Source: DATHAP01 sp963762865
GTDB lineage: Bacteria > Actinomycetota > Actinomycetes > JACCUZ01
Direction of reading: 5' to 3'
DNA length: 64,000 nt
Assembly: GCA_963762865.1 (NCBI GenBank)
Contig: CAVXNC010000003.1
Location: forward strand, 124,001-188,000
Numbering within the stretch: position 1 is the stretch's first letter; each line of letters begins with the position of its first letter. The notes beneath the pieces are model-generated. The model had not been told where the DNA came from, searched no databases, and saw only the letters and a list, made by a program, of their open reading frames with translations. A program made the position numbers and the translations under genes. Shown here one piece after another: positions 1-9,284 of this stretch.

Positions 1-22
1 AGCAATCATGAAGGAGCACCCC

Positions 23-1102
23 ATGGGTTCGGTACGCGTGGCCATCGTCGGCGTGGGCAACTGCGCCGCGTCCCTGGTCCAGGGCGTGGAGTACTACAAG
101 GACGCGGACCCGCAGAGCCGGGTGCCCGGCCTGATGCACGTCCAGTTCGGTGAGTACCACGTCCGTGACGTGGAGTTCGTGGCGGCGTTCGACGTCGACG
201 CGAAGAAGGTCGGCCAGGACCTCAGCGACGCCATCAAGGCGAGCGAGAACAACACCATCAAGATCTGCGACGTGCCGCCGAGCGGCGTCACGGTGCAGCG
301 CGGCCACACGCTCGACGGCCTCGGCAAGTACTACCGCGAGACCATCACCGAGTCCGACGAGGAGCCGGTGGACGTCGTGACGGCCCTGCGCCAGGCGAAG
401 GTCGACGTGCTCGTCTGCTACCTGCCCGTCGGCTCGGAGGACGCCGCGAAGTTCTACGCGCAGTGCGCGATCGACGCGGGCGTCGGCTTCGTCAACGCGC
501 TTCCGGTCTTCATCGCCGGTACCCCCGAGTGGGCGAAGAAGTTCGAGGACGCCGGCGTGCCGATCGTCGGTGACGACATCAAGTCGCAGGTCGGTGCCAC
601 CATCACGCACCGCGTGCTGGCCAAGCTGTTCGAGGACCGCGGCGTGATCCTGGACCGCACCTACCAGCTCAACGTCGGCGGCAACATGGACTTCAAGAAC
701 ATGCTCGAGCGCGACCGCCTCGAGTCGAAGAAGATCTCGAAGACCCAGGCCGTCACCAGCAACATGGAGAACAAGCTCTCCGCACGCAACGTGCACATCG
801 GCCCGTCGGACTACGTGCAGTGGCTCGACGACCGCAAGTGGGCCTACGTCCGGCTCGAGGGCCGCAACTTCGGCGACGTGCCGCTGAACCTCGAGTACAA
901 GCTCGAGGTCTGGGACTCCCCGAACTCGGCCGGCGTGATCATCGACGCACTGCGCTGCGCGAAGATCGCGATGGACCGCGGCATCGGCGGCCCGATCCTG
1001 TCGGCGTCGTCCTACTTCATGAAGTCGCCGCCCGAGCAGCACGACGACGACATGGCCCGCGACCTCGTCGAGCAGTTCATCGCCGGCGAGATCGAGCGCT
1101 AG
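23..1102 (+). CDS. ino1: Myo-inositol-1-phosphate synthase
   Basis: Converts glucose 6-phosphate to 1D-myo-inositol 3-phosphate with NAD+, the committed step to phosphatidylinositol and, in actinobacteria, to mycothiol. The 359-residue product has the glycine-rich NAD-binding start VAIVGVGNCA (residues 6-15), the signature GDDIKSQVGAT (about 183-193), NVGGNMDF and SPNSAGVIIDA. Its length fits the short actinobacterial form. ATG 23 was chosen because AAGGAG (11-16) sits six bases upstream; an in-frame ATG at 8 would overlap that ribosome-binding site. The gene ends in a strong hairpin (1130-1175). Anything upstream lies outside the window. Confidence 0.96.
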   Translation: MGSVRVAIVGVGNCAASLVQGVEYYKDADPQSRVPGLMHVQFGEYHVRDVEFVAAFDVDAKKVGQDLSDAIKASENNTIKICDVPPSGVTVQRGHTLDGLGKYYRETITESDEEPVDVVTALRQAKVDVLVCYLPVGSEDAAKFYAQCAIDAGVGFVNALPVFIAGTPEWAKKFEDAGVPIVGDDIKSQVGATITHRVLAKLFEDRGVILDRTYQLNVGGNMDFKNMLERDRLESKKISKTQAVTSNMENKLSARNVHIGPSDYVQWLDDRKWAYVRLEGRNFGDVPLNLEYKLEVWDSPNSAGVIIDALRCAKIAMDRGIGGPILSASSYFMKSPPEQHDDDMARDLVEQFIAGEIER

Positions 1103-1129
1103 GCACGCAGCACCGCTGCCCTGCCGGTC

Positions 1130-1175
1130 GTGAGGCCCGGTTCCCGTCGATGCTGTCGATGGAACCGGGCCTCAC
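1130..1175 (+). terminator. Hairpin terminator after ino1
   Basis: A perfect 15-bp inverted repeat, 1130-1144 and 1161-1175 (arms GTGAGGCCCGGTTCC and its complement), with a 16-nt loop. It starts 28 bp after the ino1 stop and ends 24 bp before the next start. There is no T-tract, as is common in high-GC actinobacteria. Confidence 0.8.
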
Positions 1176-1199
1176 TGCGTCCGGCCGTACCCTGACGCC

Positions 1200-2513
1200 G
1201 TGTCCTACGCCGGCGACTTCCGAGCCGTCGTGCGGCACCGGGACTTCCGCCGGCTCTTCGGGACGCGACTCACGTCGCAGGCCGCCGACGGCGCCTTCCA
1301 GGCCGCACTCGCGAGCGTCTTCTTCTTCTCGCCGGAGCGGCAGACGTCGGCGAGCAGCGTGGCCGGGGCGTTCGCGGTGCTGCTGCTGCCGTACTCGGTC
1401 GTCGGTCCGTTCGCCGGCGTGCTCCTCGACCGCTGGCGGCGCCGGCAGATCCTGGTCGTCTCCAACCTGATCCGCACGGGGATGGTCCTCGCGGTGGCGG
1501 CGCTCACGGCCCTGCACGTCGTCGGGATCCCGTTGTACGTCGCGGTGCTCGCCTGCCTGTCGGTCAACCGGTTCTTCCTGGCCGGGCTGTCGGCCGCCCT
1601 GCCGCACGTCGTGACGAGAGCCGAGCTGGTCATGGCCAACTCGGTCTCGACGACGACCGGCACGATCGTCGCCATCCTCGGCGGCGGCGCCGGGTTCGGG
1701 CTCAAGAAGCTCCTCGGCGACGGCGACGCCGCCGACGCGCAGGTGATCGTGGTGGCCGGCCTCGCGTACCTGGTCTCCGCCGCGCTGGCCGCCCGGATGG
1801 ACCGCGACCTGCTCGGTCCGGACTTCGCGGCCGACCGGCCGCAGACCCGCGAGGCGGTGCGGCACGTCGCCCGCGGGCTGGTCGACGGCGCGCGGCACGT
1901 GTGGTCGCACCGGCCGGCCGGCCACGCGCTGGCGGCCATCGGGTCGCACCGGTTCTTCTACGGGATCTCGACGATCAGCGGCATCCTGCTCTTCCGCAGC
2001 CACTTCAACGACCCGGACGACGTCGACGCCGGGCTGGCCGGACTGGCGACCGCGTTCGCCGCGTCGGGCATCGGGTTCTTCCTCGCAGCCGTGGTGACAC
2101 CCGAGGTGACGCGGCACTGGCGCAAGCAGACCTGGATCGTGGTGTGCTTCGCCGGCGCAGCCGTGGCCGAGGCCTTCTTCGTGGTGTGGCTGAGCGAGGC
2201 CGGTCTGCTGGTCGGCGCCTTCGTGGTCGGCGTCGCCGCCCAGGGCTCGAAGATCTGCGTCGACACGATCGTCCAGGAGTCGGTGGACGACGCGTACCGC
2301 GGTCGCGTCTTCTCCTTCTACGACGTCATCTTCAACATCGCGTTCGTGTCGGCCGCGGCCTTCGCCGCCCTGGCGCTGCCGGCTGATGGAGCGTCGCCGG
2401 CCGTGTTCGCGGTCATCTCCGTCGGCTACGCGGTCACCGCGGCGACGTACGGCCTCGCGACCCGCCGCCTCGCCACCCACCCAACGACCCCGCGCCCCCT
2501 CCCCGCGCGTTGA
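1200..2513 (+). CDS. Major facilitator superfamily transporter
   Basis: A 437-residue integral membrane protein with about twelve hydrophobic segments. The cytoplasmic loop FAGVLLDRWRRRQILVVSNLIR (residues about 72-93) matches the MFS loop 2-3 motif, so this is a proton-driven solute or drug exporter of the MFS_3/MDR type. A second cytoplasmic motif, DAYRGRVFSFYD, lies near residue 364. The substrate cannot be told from sequence. GTG 1200 is used; the open frame starts there and the hydrophobic pattern follows at once. It is separated from ino1 by a terminator and is convergent with cca, so probably monocistronic. Confidence 0.8.
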   Translation: MSYAGDFRAVVRHRDFRRLFGTRLTSQAADGAFQAALASVFFFSPERQTSASSVAGAFAVLLLPYSVVGPFAGVLLDRWRRRQILVVSNLIRTGMVLAVAALTALHVVGIPLYVAVLACLSVNRFFLAGLSAALPHVVTRAELVMANSVSTTTGTIVAILGGGAGFGLKKLLGDGDAADAQVIVVAGLAYLVSAALAARMDRDLLGPDFAADRPQTREAVRHVARGLVDGARHVWSHRPAGHALAAIGSHRFFYGISTISGILLFRSHFNDPDDVDAGLAGLATAFAASGIGFFLAAVVTPEVTRHWRKQTWIVVCFAGAAVAEAFFVVWLSEAGLLVGAFVVGVAAQGSKICVDTIVQESVDDAYRGRVFSFYDVIFNIAFVSAAAFAALALPADGASPAVFAVISVGYAVTAATYGLATRRLATHPTTPRPLPAR

Positions 2514-2669
2514 CCATGCTTAGCGGTCTAAGCGCGGCCTCGGGGCGGCAACGATTGGGGTGCGGTCTACCCGGCCGCGGCAGATGACTGCTGACAGAGG
2601 CAAATTTCCCCCGGTCAGCCAGCAATGACCACGCTCGCGTGATCAATTCGGCCAGCGGCGGCTGGGCGG

Positions 2670-4130
2670 CTACTGCTGGGCGGCCCACCAGGCACGGAGC
2701 TCGGCCTCTGCCTCGTCGCGGGACATCGGCCCGCGGTCCAGCCGCAGCTCCTTGAGATGCGCCCACGCCTTGCCGACGACCGGCCCGGGCGGCACGCCGA
2801 GGATGTCCATGATCGCGTTGCCGTCCAGGTCGGGCCGGATCGCGTCGAGCTCCTCCTGCTCGCGCAGCCGGGCGATCCGCTCCTCGAGGTCGTCGTACGT
2901 CCGGCGCAGCGCCTCGGCCTTGCGACGGTTGCGCGTGGTGCAGTCGGAGCGGGTCAGCAGGTGCAGCCGCTCGAGCAGCGGTCCCGCGTCGGCGACGTAG
3001 CGGCGGACCGCGGAGTCGGTCCACGCCCCGCTGCCGTAGCCGTGGAAGCGCAGGTGCAGCTCGACCAGCCTGGACACGTCGTCGACGACGTCCTTGGGGA
3101 AGCGCAGGGCCTGCAGTCGCTTGCGGGTCAGCTTGGCCCCGACCACCTCGTGGTGGTGGAAGGAGACCCCGCCACCCTTCTCGAAGCGCCGGGTCTTCGG
3201 CTTGCCGACGTCGTGCATCAGCGCCGCGAGGCGCAGCACCAGGTCCGGCTCGCCGGCACCGTCGGTGGACTCGAGGACGATCGCCTGCTCGAGCACCGTG
3301 AGGGTGTGCTCGTAGACGTCCTTGTGCCGATGGTGCTCGTCGATCTCCAGTGCCAGCCGCGGCAGCTCCGGCAGCACGCGCTCGGCCAGCCCGGTCGACA
3401 CCAGCAGCGCCAGCCCGGCCCGCGGTGCCGGCGTGCAGAGCAGCTTGACCAGCTCGTCGCGCACCCGCTCGGCCGAGACGATCTCGATGCGCTCGGCCAT
3501 CGCGGTCATCGCCTCGACAACCGCGGGGTCGACGGAGAAGCCGAGCTGCGCCGCGAAGCGCGCCACCCGCATCATCCGCAGCGGGTCGTCGGCGAAGGAG
3601 TCCTCGGGTCGTCCGGGCGTCCGAAGCAGTCCCGCGGCCAGGTCGTCCAGCCCGCCGTACGGGTCGACGAACTGCTTGCCCGGCAGCGTCACCGCCATCG
3701 CGTTGACCGAGAGGTCGCGCCGGCGCAGGTCCTCGTCCAGCGACTCGCCGTAGGTCACGTCCGGCTTGCGGGAGTCGGAGCGATAGACCTCGTCGCGGTA
3801 CGTCGTCACCTCGATCACGACGTCGCCCTTGCGGGCACCCACGGTGCCGAAGGCGATGCCGACCTCCCACCAGGCGTCGGCCCAGCCCTTCACCAGCTCC
3901 ACCACCTGCTCGGGGCGGGCGTCGGTCGCGAAGTCGAGGTCCTGGCCGAGCCGGCCGAGCAGGGCGTCCCGCACCGAGCCCCCCACCAGGGCCAAGGCGT
4001 GCCCGGCCGCCGCGAAGCGCGCGCCCAGCTCGTCGGCCACCGGGGCGACCCTCAGCAGCTCGGCGATCAGCCGGCGCTGGGCGGCGCCCAGCGCTCCGGG
4101 CGCCGGGCTGCTCGGGACGGTGTCGGACAC
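2670..4130 (-). CDS. cca: CCA tRNA nucleotidyltransferase
   Basis: Adds or repairs the 3'-terminal CCA of tRNAs. The 486-residue product has the class II nucleotidyltransferase head GGSVRDALLGRLGQDLDFATD, with the metal-binding DxD in DLDFATD, the RRDLSVNAMA motif, and a C-terminal HD domain (LMHDVGKP, then FHHHEVVGA) as in actinobacterial PcnA/Rv3907c. I start at GTG 4130: the frame stays open to about 4529 but would then overlap the divergent NUDIX gene, and similarity begins only after VSDTVPSS. Several tRNAs here lack an encoded CCA, which fits the need for this enzyme. It is divergent from the NUDIX gene, as in M. tuberculosis. Confidence 0.93.
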   Translation of the reverse strand: MSDTVPSSPAPGALGAAQRRLIAELLRVAPVADELGARFAAAGHALALVGGSVRDALLGRLGQDLDFATDARPEQVVELVKGWADAWWEVGIAFGTVGARKGDVVIEVTTYRDEVYRSDSRKPDVTYGESLDEDLRRRDLSVNAMAVTLPGKQFVDPYGGLDDLAAGLLRTPGRPEDSFADDPLRMMRVARFAAQLGFSVDPAVVEAMTAMAERIEIVSAERVRDELVKLLCTPAPRAGLALLVSTGLAERVLPELPRLALEIDEHHRHKDVYEHTLTVLEQAIVLESTDGAGEPDLVLRLAALMHDVGKPKTRRFEKGGGVSFHHHEVVGAKLTRKRLQALRFPKDVVDDVSRLVELHLRFHGYGSGAWTDSAVRRYVADAGPLLERLHLLTRSDCTTRNRRKAEALRRTYDDLEERIARLREQEELDAIRPDLDGNAIMDILGVPPGPVVGKAWAHLKELRLDRGPMSRDEAEAELRAWWAAQQ

Positions 4131-4258
4131 GGGCGCCAAGCGTACGGGCGCCCACCGGCCGCCAGCGCCCACCGGCCGGCGAGCAGGGCGCCCGGCGGGC
4201 GTCCGCAGGGCCACGCGCCTGCCGAGGAGCCGCCGGCGGGCCTGGCTACGATCGACAG

Positions 4259-4753
4259 ATGCCCCGCCCCGCGATGCCCCGACGACCCCGACGGGCGGGC
4301 GGGCGGGGCCGGCGGGGGCTGCGGAAGGTCGAGGAGACCTCCGCCGGCGGCCTCGTGGTGGACCGCAGCGGCGACACCCCGGTCGTCGCACTGATCGGTC
4401 GTCTCGACCGGCGTGGCCGGCTGCTCTGGTCGCTGCCCAAGGGGCACCTGGAGGCTGGTGAGACCGCCGAGGACGCCGCCATCCGGGAGGTCGAGGAGGA
4501 GACCGGCATCCGGGGGCGGCTGATGGCACCGCTGGGCACCATCGACTACTGGTTCGTCGCCGAGGACCGCCGGATCCACAAGACCGTCCACCACTACCTG
4601 CTCGAGGCTGCCGGGGGCGAGCTCAGCGACGCCGACCTCGAGGTCGACGAGGTGGCCTGGGTCCCGCTCGGGGAGCTCGCGGCGCGCCTGGCCTACGCCG
4701 GTGAGCGGCGGCTGGCCGAGACGGCGGCCGGTCTGCTCGCGGACACTGCATGA
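4259..4753 (+). CDS. NUDIX hydrolase (MutT4-like)
   Basis: A 164-residue NUDIX protein that hydrolyses a nucleoside diphosphate linked to another moiety. The complete Nudix box spans residues 62-84 (GHLEAGE, then REVEEETGI), carrying the metal-binding glutamates. A basic, proline-rich leader of about 25 residues precedes the fold. Position and direction match M. tuberculosis mutT4 (Rv3908), divergent from cca. The stop overlaps the next start as ATGA (4750-4753), so it is translationally coupled to the DUF6049 gene. The substrate (oxidised nucleotide, ADP-ribose or dinucleoside polyphosphate) is unknown. Confidence 0.88.
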   Translation: MPRPAMPRRPRRAGGRGRRGLRKVEETSAGGLVVDRSGDTPVVALIGRLDRRGRLLWSLPKGHLEAGETAEDAAIREVEEETGIRGRLMAPLGTIDYWFVAEDRRIHKTVHHYLLEAAGGELSDADLEVDEVAWVPLGELAARLAYAGERRLAETAAGLLADTA

Positions 4754-6981
4754 CCCGACCGGCCCTGCTGCGGGTCGCGACGCTCACGCTGCTCGTCGCC
4801 CTGCTGGCGGTCTCGCAGGTCGGAGGCCTGCTCAGCGGGCTGTCCCGCGGTGTGCTCGGTGCCGGGCAGCCGTCGGCCCAGGCGGCACCGGCCCCGGCGT
4901 CGATCACGCTCTCCGGCGTGTCACCGGACATCGCGACCGCCGGCGACGTGCTGAGAGTGACCGGCGCGGTCACCAACACCAGCCAGTCCGACCTGCGCGA
5001 CGTCGAGGTCCGGCTGCGGCTCTCAGAGACGCGGCTGGGCAGCCGGGCCGAGCTCGCCGCTGTCGCGGCCGGTCGCACGTCCAGCCGCGACGGCCAGGCG
5101 GTGGTCACCGGCAACCTGCCGGACCTGCCGCCCGGCCAGTCGCAGACCTTCGAGCTCACCTCGGAGCTCGACGAGCTCCCGGCACTGACCGGCTTCGGGG
5201 TCTACGTGCTCGGGGTGGAAGTGCTCGCGGCCCGGCGCAGCGGCTTCGGCCGCGTCGACATCGTGCGCACGCTGCTGCCCTGGGTGCCGCGCCAGCCCGA
5301 CTTCCTGCCGACCGGGTTCAGCTGGATGTGGCCGCTGGTGTCGCACCCGACCCGGCTGGCCGACGGCACCTTCGCCGACGACTCGCTGGCCGCCGAGATG
5401 GACGCCGACGGCCGGCTCAGCCGACTGCTCGACGCTGGCGCCGGCATGCAGGACACCGCCGCCCTCACGTGGGTCGTGGACCCTGCCGTGCTCGACGCGG
5501 CTGCCGACATGGCAGACGGCTACCGGGTGCGCGCCGCGGACGGCTCGGTGGTCGCAGGCGGCGGCTCCGGGCTGGCCGGCCTGTGGCTCGACCGGCTGAG
5601 GACGGTCACCGCCGGGCAGCCCGTCCTGGCCCTGCCGTTCGGCGATCCCGACCTCGTCGCCCTCGACCGGCACGGACGCGCGGGTGACCTGGTGCGCGCC
5701 TCCGAGACGTCCGCCACGGTCCTCGCCGACGTGCTGCCGCTGGCCAGCCCGGTCACCGACATCGCCTGGCCGGTCGACGGCTACGTCAACCGGCCCACCC
5801 TGGGCGCGCTGCGCCGCACCGGCAGCGCAGCGGTCGTGCTGGACGGCCGCGCCGTGCCCCCCGAGCTCGACCTCAGCTACACCCCGGGCGGCCGGGCAGA
5901 CCTCCTGACGCCCTCCGGTGGCATCGCGGCGCTGCTCGCCGACCCCACGCTCGCCGACCTCCTGCGCCGCCCCGGACCGGACCCGTTCCTGGCGGCCCAG
6001 CGCTTCCTCGCCGAGATGGCGATGATCACCTCCGAGCTGCCGAGCACCGGCACCGAGCGGACGATCCTCGTGATGCCACCACACCGATGGAACCCGGACC
6101 AGGTGTTCCTCGACCGGCTGGTCGCGGTCGCGGGCCGCGCGCCGTGGACCGCGGCCGCGCCGCTCGGGTCGCTGGCCAAGTCCTCGCCCCCCGAGGTGGA
6201 CCGGCAGCCGCTGCACTACCCGCGTGCCGAGCGCCGGCTCGAGCTGCCCCGCGACTACCTGCGCGCCCTGGACACCATGCACGCCAGCATCGCTCTGCTC
6301 TCGGCCGTCCTCGAGGACCCCGACGCGACCGACCTGGTCGAGGACTTCCAGCGATCGGTGCTCCTGCTCGAGTCCACCTGGTGGCGTGGCCGCGACGCCG
6401 CTCGCGCCAACCGCCTGGACCGCGAGAAGCTCACCCTCAAGGAGACCCGCGAGTCGGTGCGGGTCCAACCCGGGAACTTCACGTTCAGCAGCCGCAGCGG
6501 CACGATCCCGGTGACCATCGCCAACGAGCTGACCCAGCCGGTGCAGGTGCTGCTCCGGCTCGACCCGCAGACCCCGCGGCTGCGCATCGAGCCCGTCGAG
6601 CCGCTCACCATCGGCCCGCAGTCAAAGCTGCAGGTGCCGGTGCCTGCCACCGCGGTCGCCGGCGGCCCCGTCATCGTCGACGCGCAGCTGCGGACCGTCG
6701 GCGGGGCGCCCTACGGCCAGCCGGTGCCGCTGCGGATCACCATCACGCAGTACGGCACGGTGGCGCTCTACATCACCGCGGTCGCGGCGGCCGTGCTCTT
6801 CCTGGCGGCCGGTGTGCGGGTGCTCCGTCGCATCCTGGCCGCGCGCCGGCGCAAGCCGGCCCCCCCTGGCCAGACCGATCCCGGGGAACCCGGCGACCCC
6901 ACCGACCCCGCCGACCCCGCCGACGACGACGACCCGGTCCACGACGCGGCCGGCCGGGACGAGCAGGAGTCGCTGCCGTGA
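4750..6981 (+). CDS. DUF6049-like secreted, membrane-anchored protein
   Basis: A 743-residue protein with an N-terminal signal segment (LLRVATLTLLVALLAVSQVG), a long extracytoplasmic region, one transmembrane helix near residues 675-697 (ALYITAVAAAVLFLAAGVRV), and an acidic Asp/Pro-rich cytoplasmic tail with short DPADPADDD repeats. It occupies the place of Rv3909 between mutT4 and mviN, which supports the DUF6049 family. Function is unknown; the fixed position beside murJ suggests a role in envelope assembly (inference). It overlaps the NUDIX stop (ATGA) and its own stop overlaps the murJ GTG, so the three are one translational unit. Confidence 0.82.
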   Translation: MTRPALLRVATLTLLVALLAVSQVGGLLSGLSRGVLGAGQPSAQAAPAPASITLSGVSPDIATAGDVLRVTGAVTNTSQSDLRDVEVRLRLSETRLGSRAELAAVAAGRTSSRDGQAVVTGNLPDLPPGQSQTFELTSELDELPALTGFGVYVLGVEVLAARRSGFGRVDIVRTLLPWVPRQPDFLPTGFSWMWPLVSHPTRLADGTFADDSLAAEMDADGRLSRLLDAGAGMQDTAALTWVVDPAVLDAAADMADGYRVRAADGSVVAGGGSGLAGLWLDRLRTVTAGQPVLALPFGDPDLVALDRHGRAGDLVRASETSATVLADVLPLASPVTDIAWPVDGYVNRPTLGALRRTGSAAVVLDGRAVPPELDLSYTPGGRADLLTPSGGIAALLADPTLADLLRRPGPDPFLAAQRFLAEMAMITSELPSTGTERTILVMPPHRWNPDQVFLDRLVAVAGRAPWTAAAPLGSLAKSSPPEVDRQPLHYPRAERRLELPRDYLRALDTMHASIALLSAVLEDPDATDLVEDFQRSVLLLESTWWRGRDAARANRLDREKLTLKETRESVRVQPGNFTFSSRSGTIPVTIANELTQPVQVLLRLDPQTPRLRIEPVEPLTIGPQSKLQVPVPATAVAGGPVIVDAQLRTVGGAPYGQPVPLRITITQYGTVALYITAVAAAVLFLAAGVRVLRRILAARRRKPAPPGQTDPGEPGDPTDPADPADDDDPVHDAAGRDEQESLP

Positions 6982-8621
6982 CCTCGCCCGACGCCGTGCC
7001 GGGTCAGCTGGCGCGCAACAGCGCGCTCATGGCGGCCGGGACGACCGTCTCCCGTGCCCTCGGCTTCGTGCGCAGCGCGGTGCTGGCCGCGGCCCTGGGC
7101 AGCAAGCTGACCGCTGACGCGTTCAACGTCGCCAACACGGTGCCCAACATCGTCTACATCCTGCTGGCTGGCGGGGTGCTCAACGCCGTCTTCGTCCCGC
7201 AGCTGGTGCGCGCGATGAGGAACGGCGCCGAGCGCGAGCGGGCCTACACCGACCGGCTGCTGACCCTCGCGGGGCTGGTCCTGCTCGTCATCAGCGTCGC
7301 CGCGACCCTGGCCGCACCACTCATCATCGGTCTCTACACGGACAACAGCTGGACCAGTGCCGACACGACGGTGTCGGTCACCTTCGCCGTGTGGTGCCTG
7401 CCGCAGATCTTCTTCTACGGCGTCTACACGATGCTCGGCCAGGTCCTCAACGCCCGCGGCAGCTTCGGGCCGATGATGTGGGCGCCGATCGTCAACAACC
7501 TGGTCGTCATCGTCACCGGCCTGGTGTTCATGGCCGTCTTCACCGTCGACCCGGTCCGTCCCGACTCGCTGACCACGGGCGCGATCGCCCTCCTCGGTGC
7601 CGGTTCGACTCTCGGCGTCGCGCTGCAGGCGCTGGTCCTCGTGCCGGTGCTCCGGCGGACCGGCTTCGGCTACCGGCCGCGGTTCGACTTCCGTGGCGTG
7701 GGCCTCGGCAAGGCCGGCGAGCTCGCCCGGTGGACCCTGCTCTTCGTCCTGGTCAACCAGCTGGCGTACGTCGTCATCGTCAACCTCGCCACCCGGGCGC
7801 AGGCGGCCGCCAAGGACGTCCTCGACTACGGCGTCGGCTTCACCGCTTACTCATACGCCTACCTGATCTTCATCCTGCCGCACTCGATCATCACGGTGTC
7901 GGTGGTGACGGGCGTGCTCCCGCAGCTGAGCCGGGATGCCGCCGAAGGCCGGCTGGCGGAGGTCCGGCGCAACCTCTCGGCCGCCTGGCGGCTGTCCGGC
8001 GTCGGCATCGTCGCGGCGGCCGCCGCCCTGGTCGCGCTGGCACCTGACCTGACGGGGGTCCTCTACGCCGGCATCGAGGGAGGTCCGGACGACGCGCACT
8101 ACATCGGGCTGCTCGCCGCGGCCTTCGCCCTGGGGCTACCGGCCTTCTCCGCGCAGTACGTCGCCCTGCGCGGCTTCTACGCCTTCGAGGACACCCGGAC
8201 GCCCTTCGTCCTGCAGGTCGTGATCGCCTCGGTCAACGTCGGCCTCGCGCTGGTCGCCTACGAGGTCCTGCCCCTCGAGCTGAAGATGATCGGTGTCGCG
8301 GTCGCCTACGCAGTCACCTACGTCGTCGGGCTAGCCCTCACGACGGCGGTCCTGCGGCGCCGGACCGGTGGGCTCGACGGTCCGCGGGTCATCCGGACGT
8401 ACGTCCGCCTGCTGGTCGCAGGAGTCGTCGCCGGTGGGCTCGCCTGGACGGCGTCCCACCTGGTGTCGCGGCCGATGGAGGCCGGCGGCCTGGCGTCGCT
8501 GGCCGGCCTGACGGCCGGCGGACTGGTCCTCTTGGTGGTCTACGTGGGCCTCGCGCGGGCCCTGCGGGTCGAGGAGCTGACCGATCTGCTGGACACCGTG
8601 CGCCGCCGGATTCGCCGCTGA
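6978..8621 (+). CDS. murJ: Lipid II flippase MurJ (MviN)
   Basis: Moves lipid II across the cytoplasmic membrane for peptidoglycan synthesis. The 547-residue polytopic protein starts with the family pattern NSALMAAGTTVSRALGFVR and has about fourteen hydrophobic segments; NVANTVPNIVYILLAGG and VFVPQLVR are typical of MurJ helices 2-3. GTG 6978 overlaps the preceding TGA and begins the conserved part. In M. tuberculosis the homologue (Rv3910) is fused to a cytoplasmic pseudokinase and an outer sugar-binding-like domain; here the protein stops after the flippase, and the pseudokinase is a separate gene 660 bp downstream. Confidence 0.93.
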   Translation: MTSPDAVPGQLARNSALMAAGTTVSRALGFVRSAVLAAALGSKLTADAFNVANTVPNIVYILLAGGVLNAVFVPQLVRAMRNGAERERAYTDRLLTLAGLVLLVISVAATLAAPLIIGLYTDNSWTSADTTVSVTFAVWCLPQIFFYGVYTMLGQVLNARGSFGPMMWAPIVNNLVVIVTGLVFMAVFTVDPVRPDSLTTGAIALLGAGSTLGVALQALVLVPVLRRTGFGYRPRFDFRGVGLGKAGELARWTLLFVLVNQLAYVVIVNLATRAQAAAKDVLDYGVGFTAYSYAYLIFILPHSIITVSVVTGVLPQLSRDAAEGRLAEVRRNLSAAWRLSGVGIVAAAAALVALAPDLTGVLYAGIEGGPDDAHYIGLLAAAFALGLPAFSAQYVALRGFYAFEDTRTPFVLQVVIASVNVGLALVAYEVLPLELKMIGVAVAYAVTYVVGLALTTAVLRRRTGGLDGPRVIRTYVRLLVAGVVAGGLAWTASHLVSRPMEAGGLASLAGLTAGGLVLLVVYVGLARALRVEELTDLLDTVRRRIRR

Positions 8622-8681
8622 GGTCGATCGGAGTCCTCGGACCCGCTCAAGACAGGCGGCGGGCCGGCCGATGCCCTCTCC

Positions 8682-9134
8682 ATGCGTCTCGCCCGTGCCC
8701 TGACCTCACCGTCGCGTGCCCTGTCCCGCGTCGGCTCGGGAACGGCCGACAGGGACCGCGGCGACATCGTCCTCGGCTGGCTCACCCGGATCGTGGTCGT
8801 GCTCGGCATCGCCGGGCTCGGACTCTTCGACGCCATCTCCGTGGGGACCACCGCGGTCAGCCTCAGCGACCAGGGCAACTTCGCCGCCCGGGAAGCGTCC
8901 GAGGTCTGGCAGACGACCGACGACGTGCAGGCCGCCTACGACGCCGCGGTGGCATCGGCGACCGACGCCAACCCGCAGAACGTCGTCGACCCGAAGACCT
9001 TCACCATCGACGCCGACAACACCGTGCACCTGACGGTCTCCCGGACGGCCACGACCATCGTGCTCTACCACTGGGGCCGCACGGCGGAGTGGGCAGAGAT
9101 CACCCGCGACGGCCAAGGGCGCTCCGTCTCCTGA
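8682..9134 (+). CDS. Small single-pass membrane protein, unknown
   Basis: I do not recognise this 150-residue protein. It has a basic N-terminus, one clear transmembrane segment (residues about 30-52, IVLGWLTRIVVVLGIAGLGLF) preceded by the acidic-basic stretch ADRDRGDI, and a soluble outer part rich in Ala, Thr and Asp. It lies between murJ and the membrane pseudokinase on the same strand, where M. tuberculosis has one fused protein. GC-rich codon use is the same as its neighbours and there is no frameshift. A role with the flippase/pseudokinase pair is inference from position only. Confidence 0.65.
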   Translation: MRLARALTSPSRALSRVGSGTADRDRGDIVLGWLTRIVVVLGIAGLGLFDAISVGTTAVSLSDQGNFAAREASEVWQTTDDVQAAYDAAVASATDANPQNVVDPKTFTIDADNTVHLTVSRTATTIVLYHWGRTAEWAEITRDGQGRSVS

Positions 9135-9284
9135 CCGCGGCCGCGGGGTGGGACGCGCCAGGGCGCAGGACTGGGTCGCCCGCCACGGGGTAGGGCCCGG
9201 CTTAGCATGAGTCGTGGCGCGGGTGGGTGAGCCCGCTCGCCGTGCACCGCACCCGACTGTCTGACTGTCCGCCGGAGGAGTCCT

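Noticed and set aside
8..22. Upstream ATG for ino1
   Set aside because: It would overlap the AAGGAG that serves the ATG at 23, and has no ribosome-binding site of its own in the visible sequence.
1077..2480. Long antisense open frame opposite the MFS gene
   Set aside because: The sense frame has a clear twelve-helix pattern. The antisense product is Arg/Gly-rich without any motif, as usual for shadows in high-GC DNA.
2518..2533. Dyad GCTTAG-CGGT-CTAAGC between the convergent MFS and cca genes
   Set aside because: A 6-bp stem alone is too weak to call a terminator or operator. The rest of this 156-bp gap shows nothing else.
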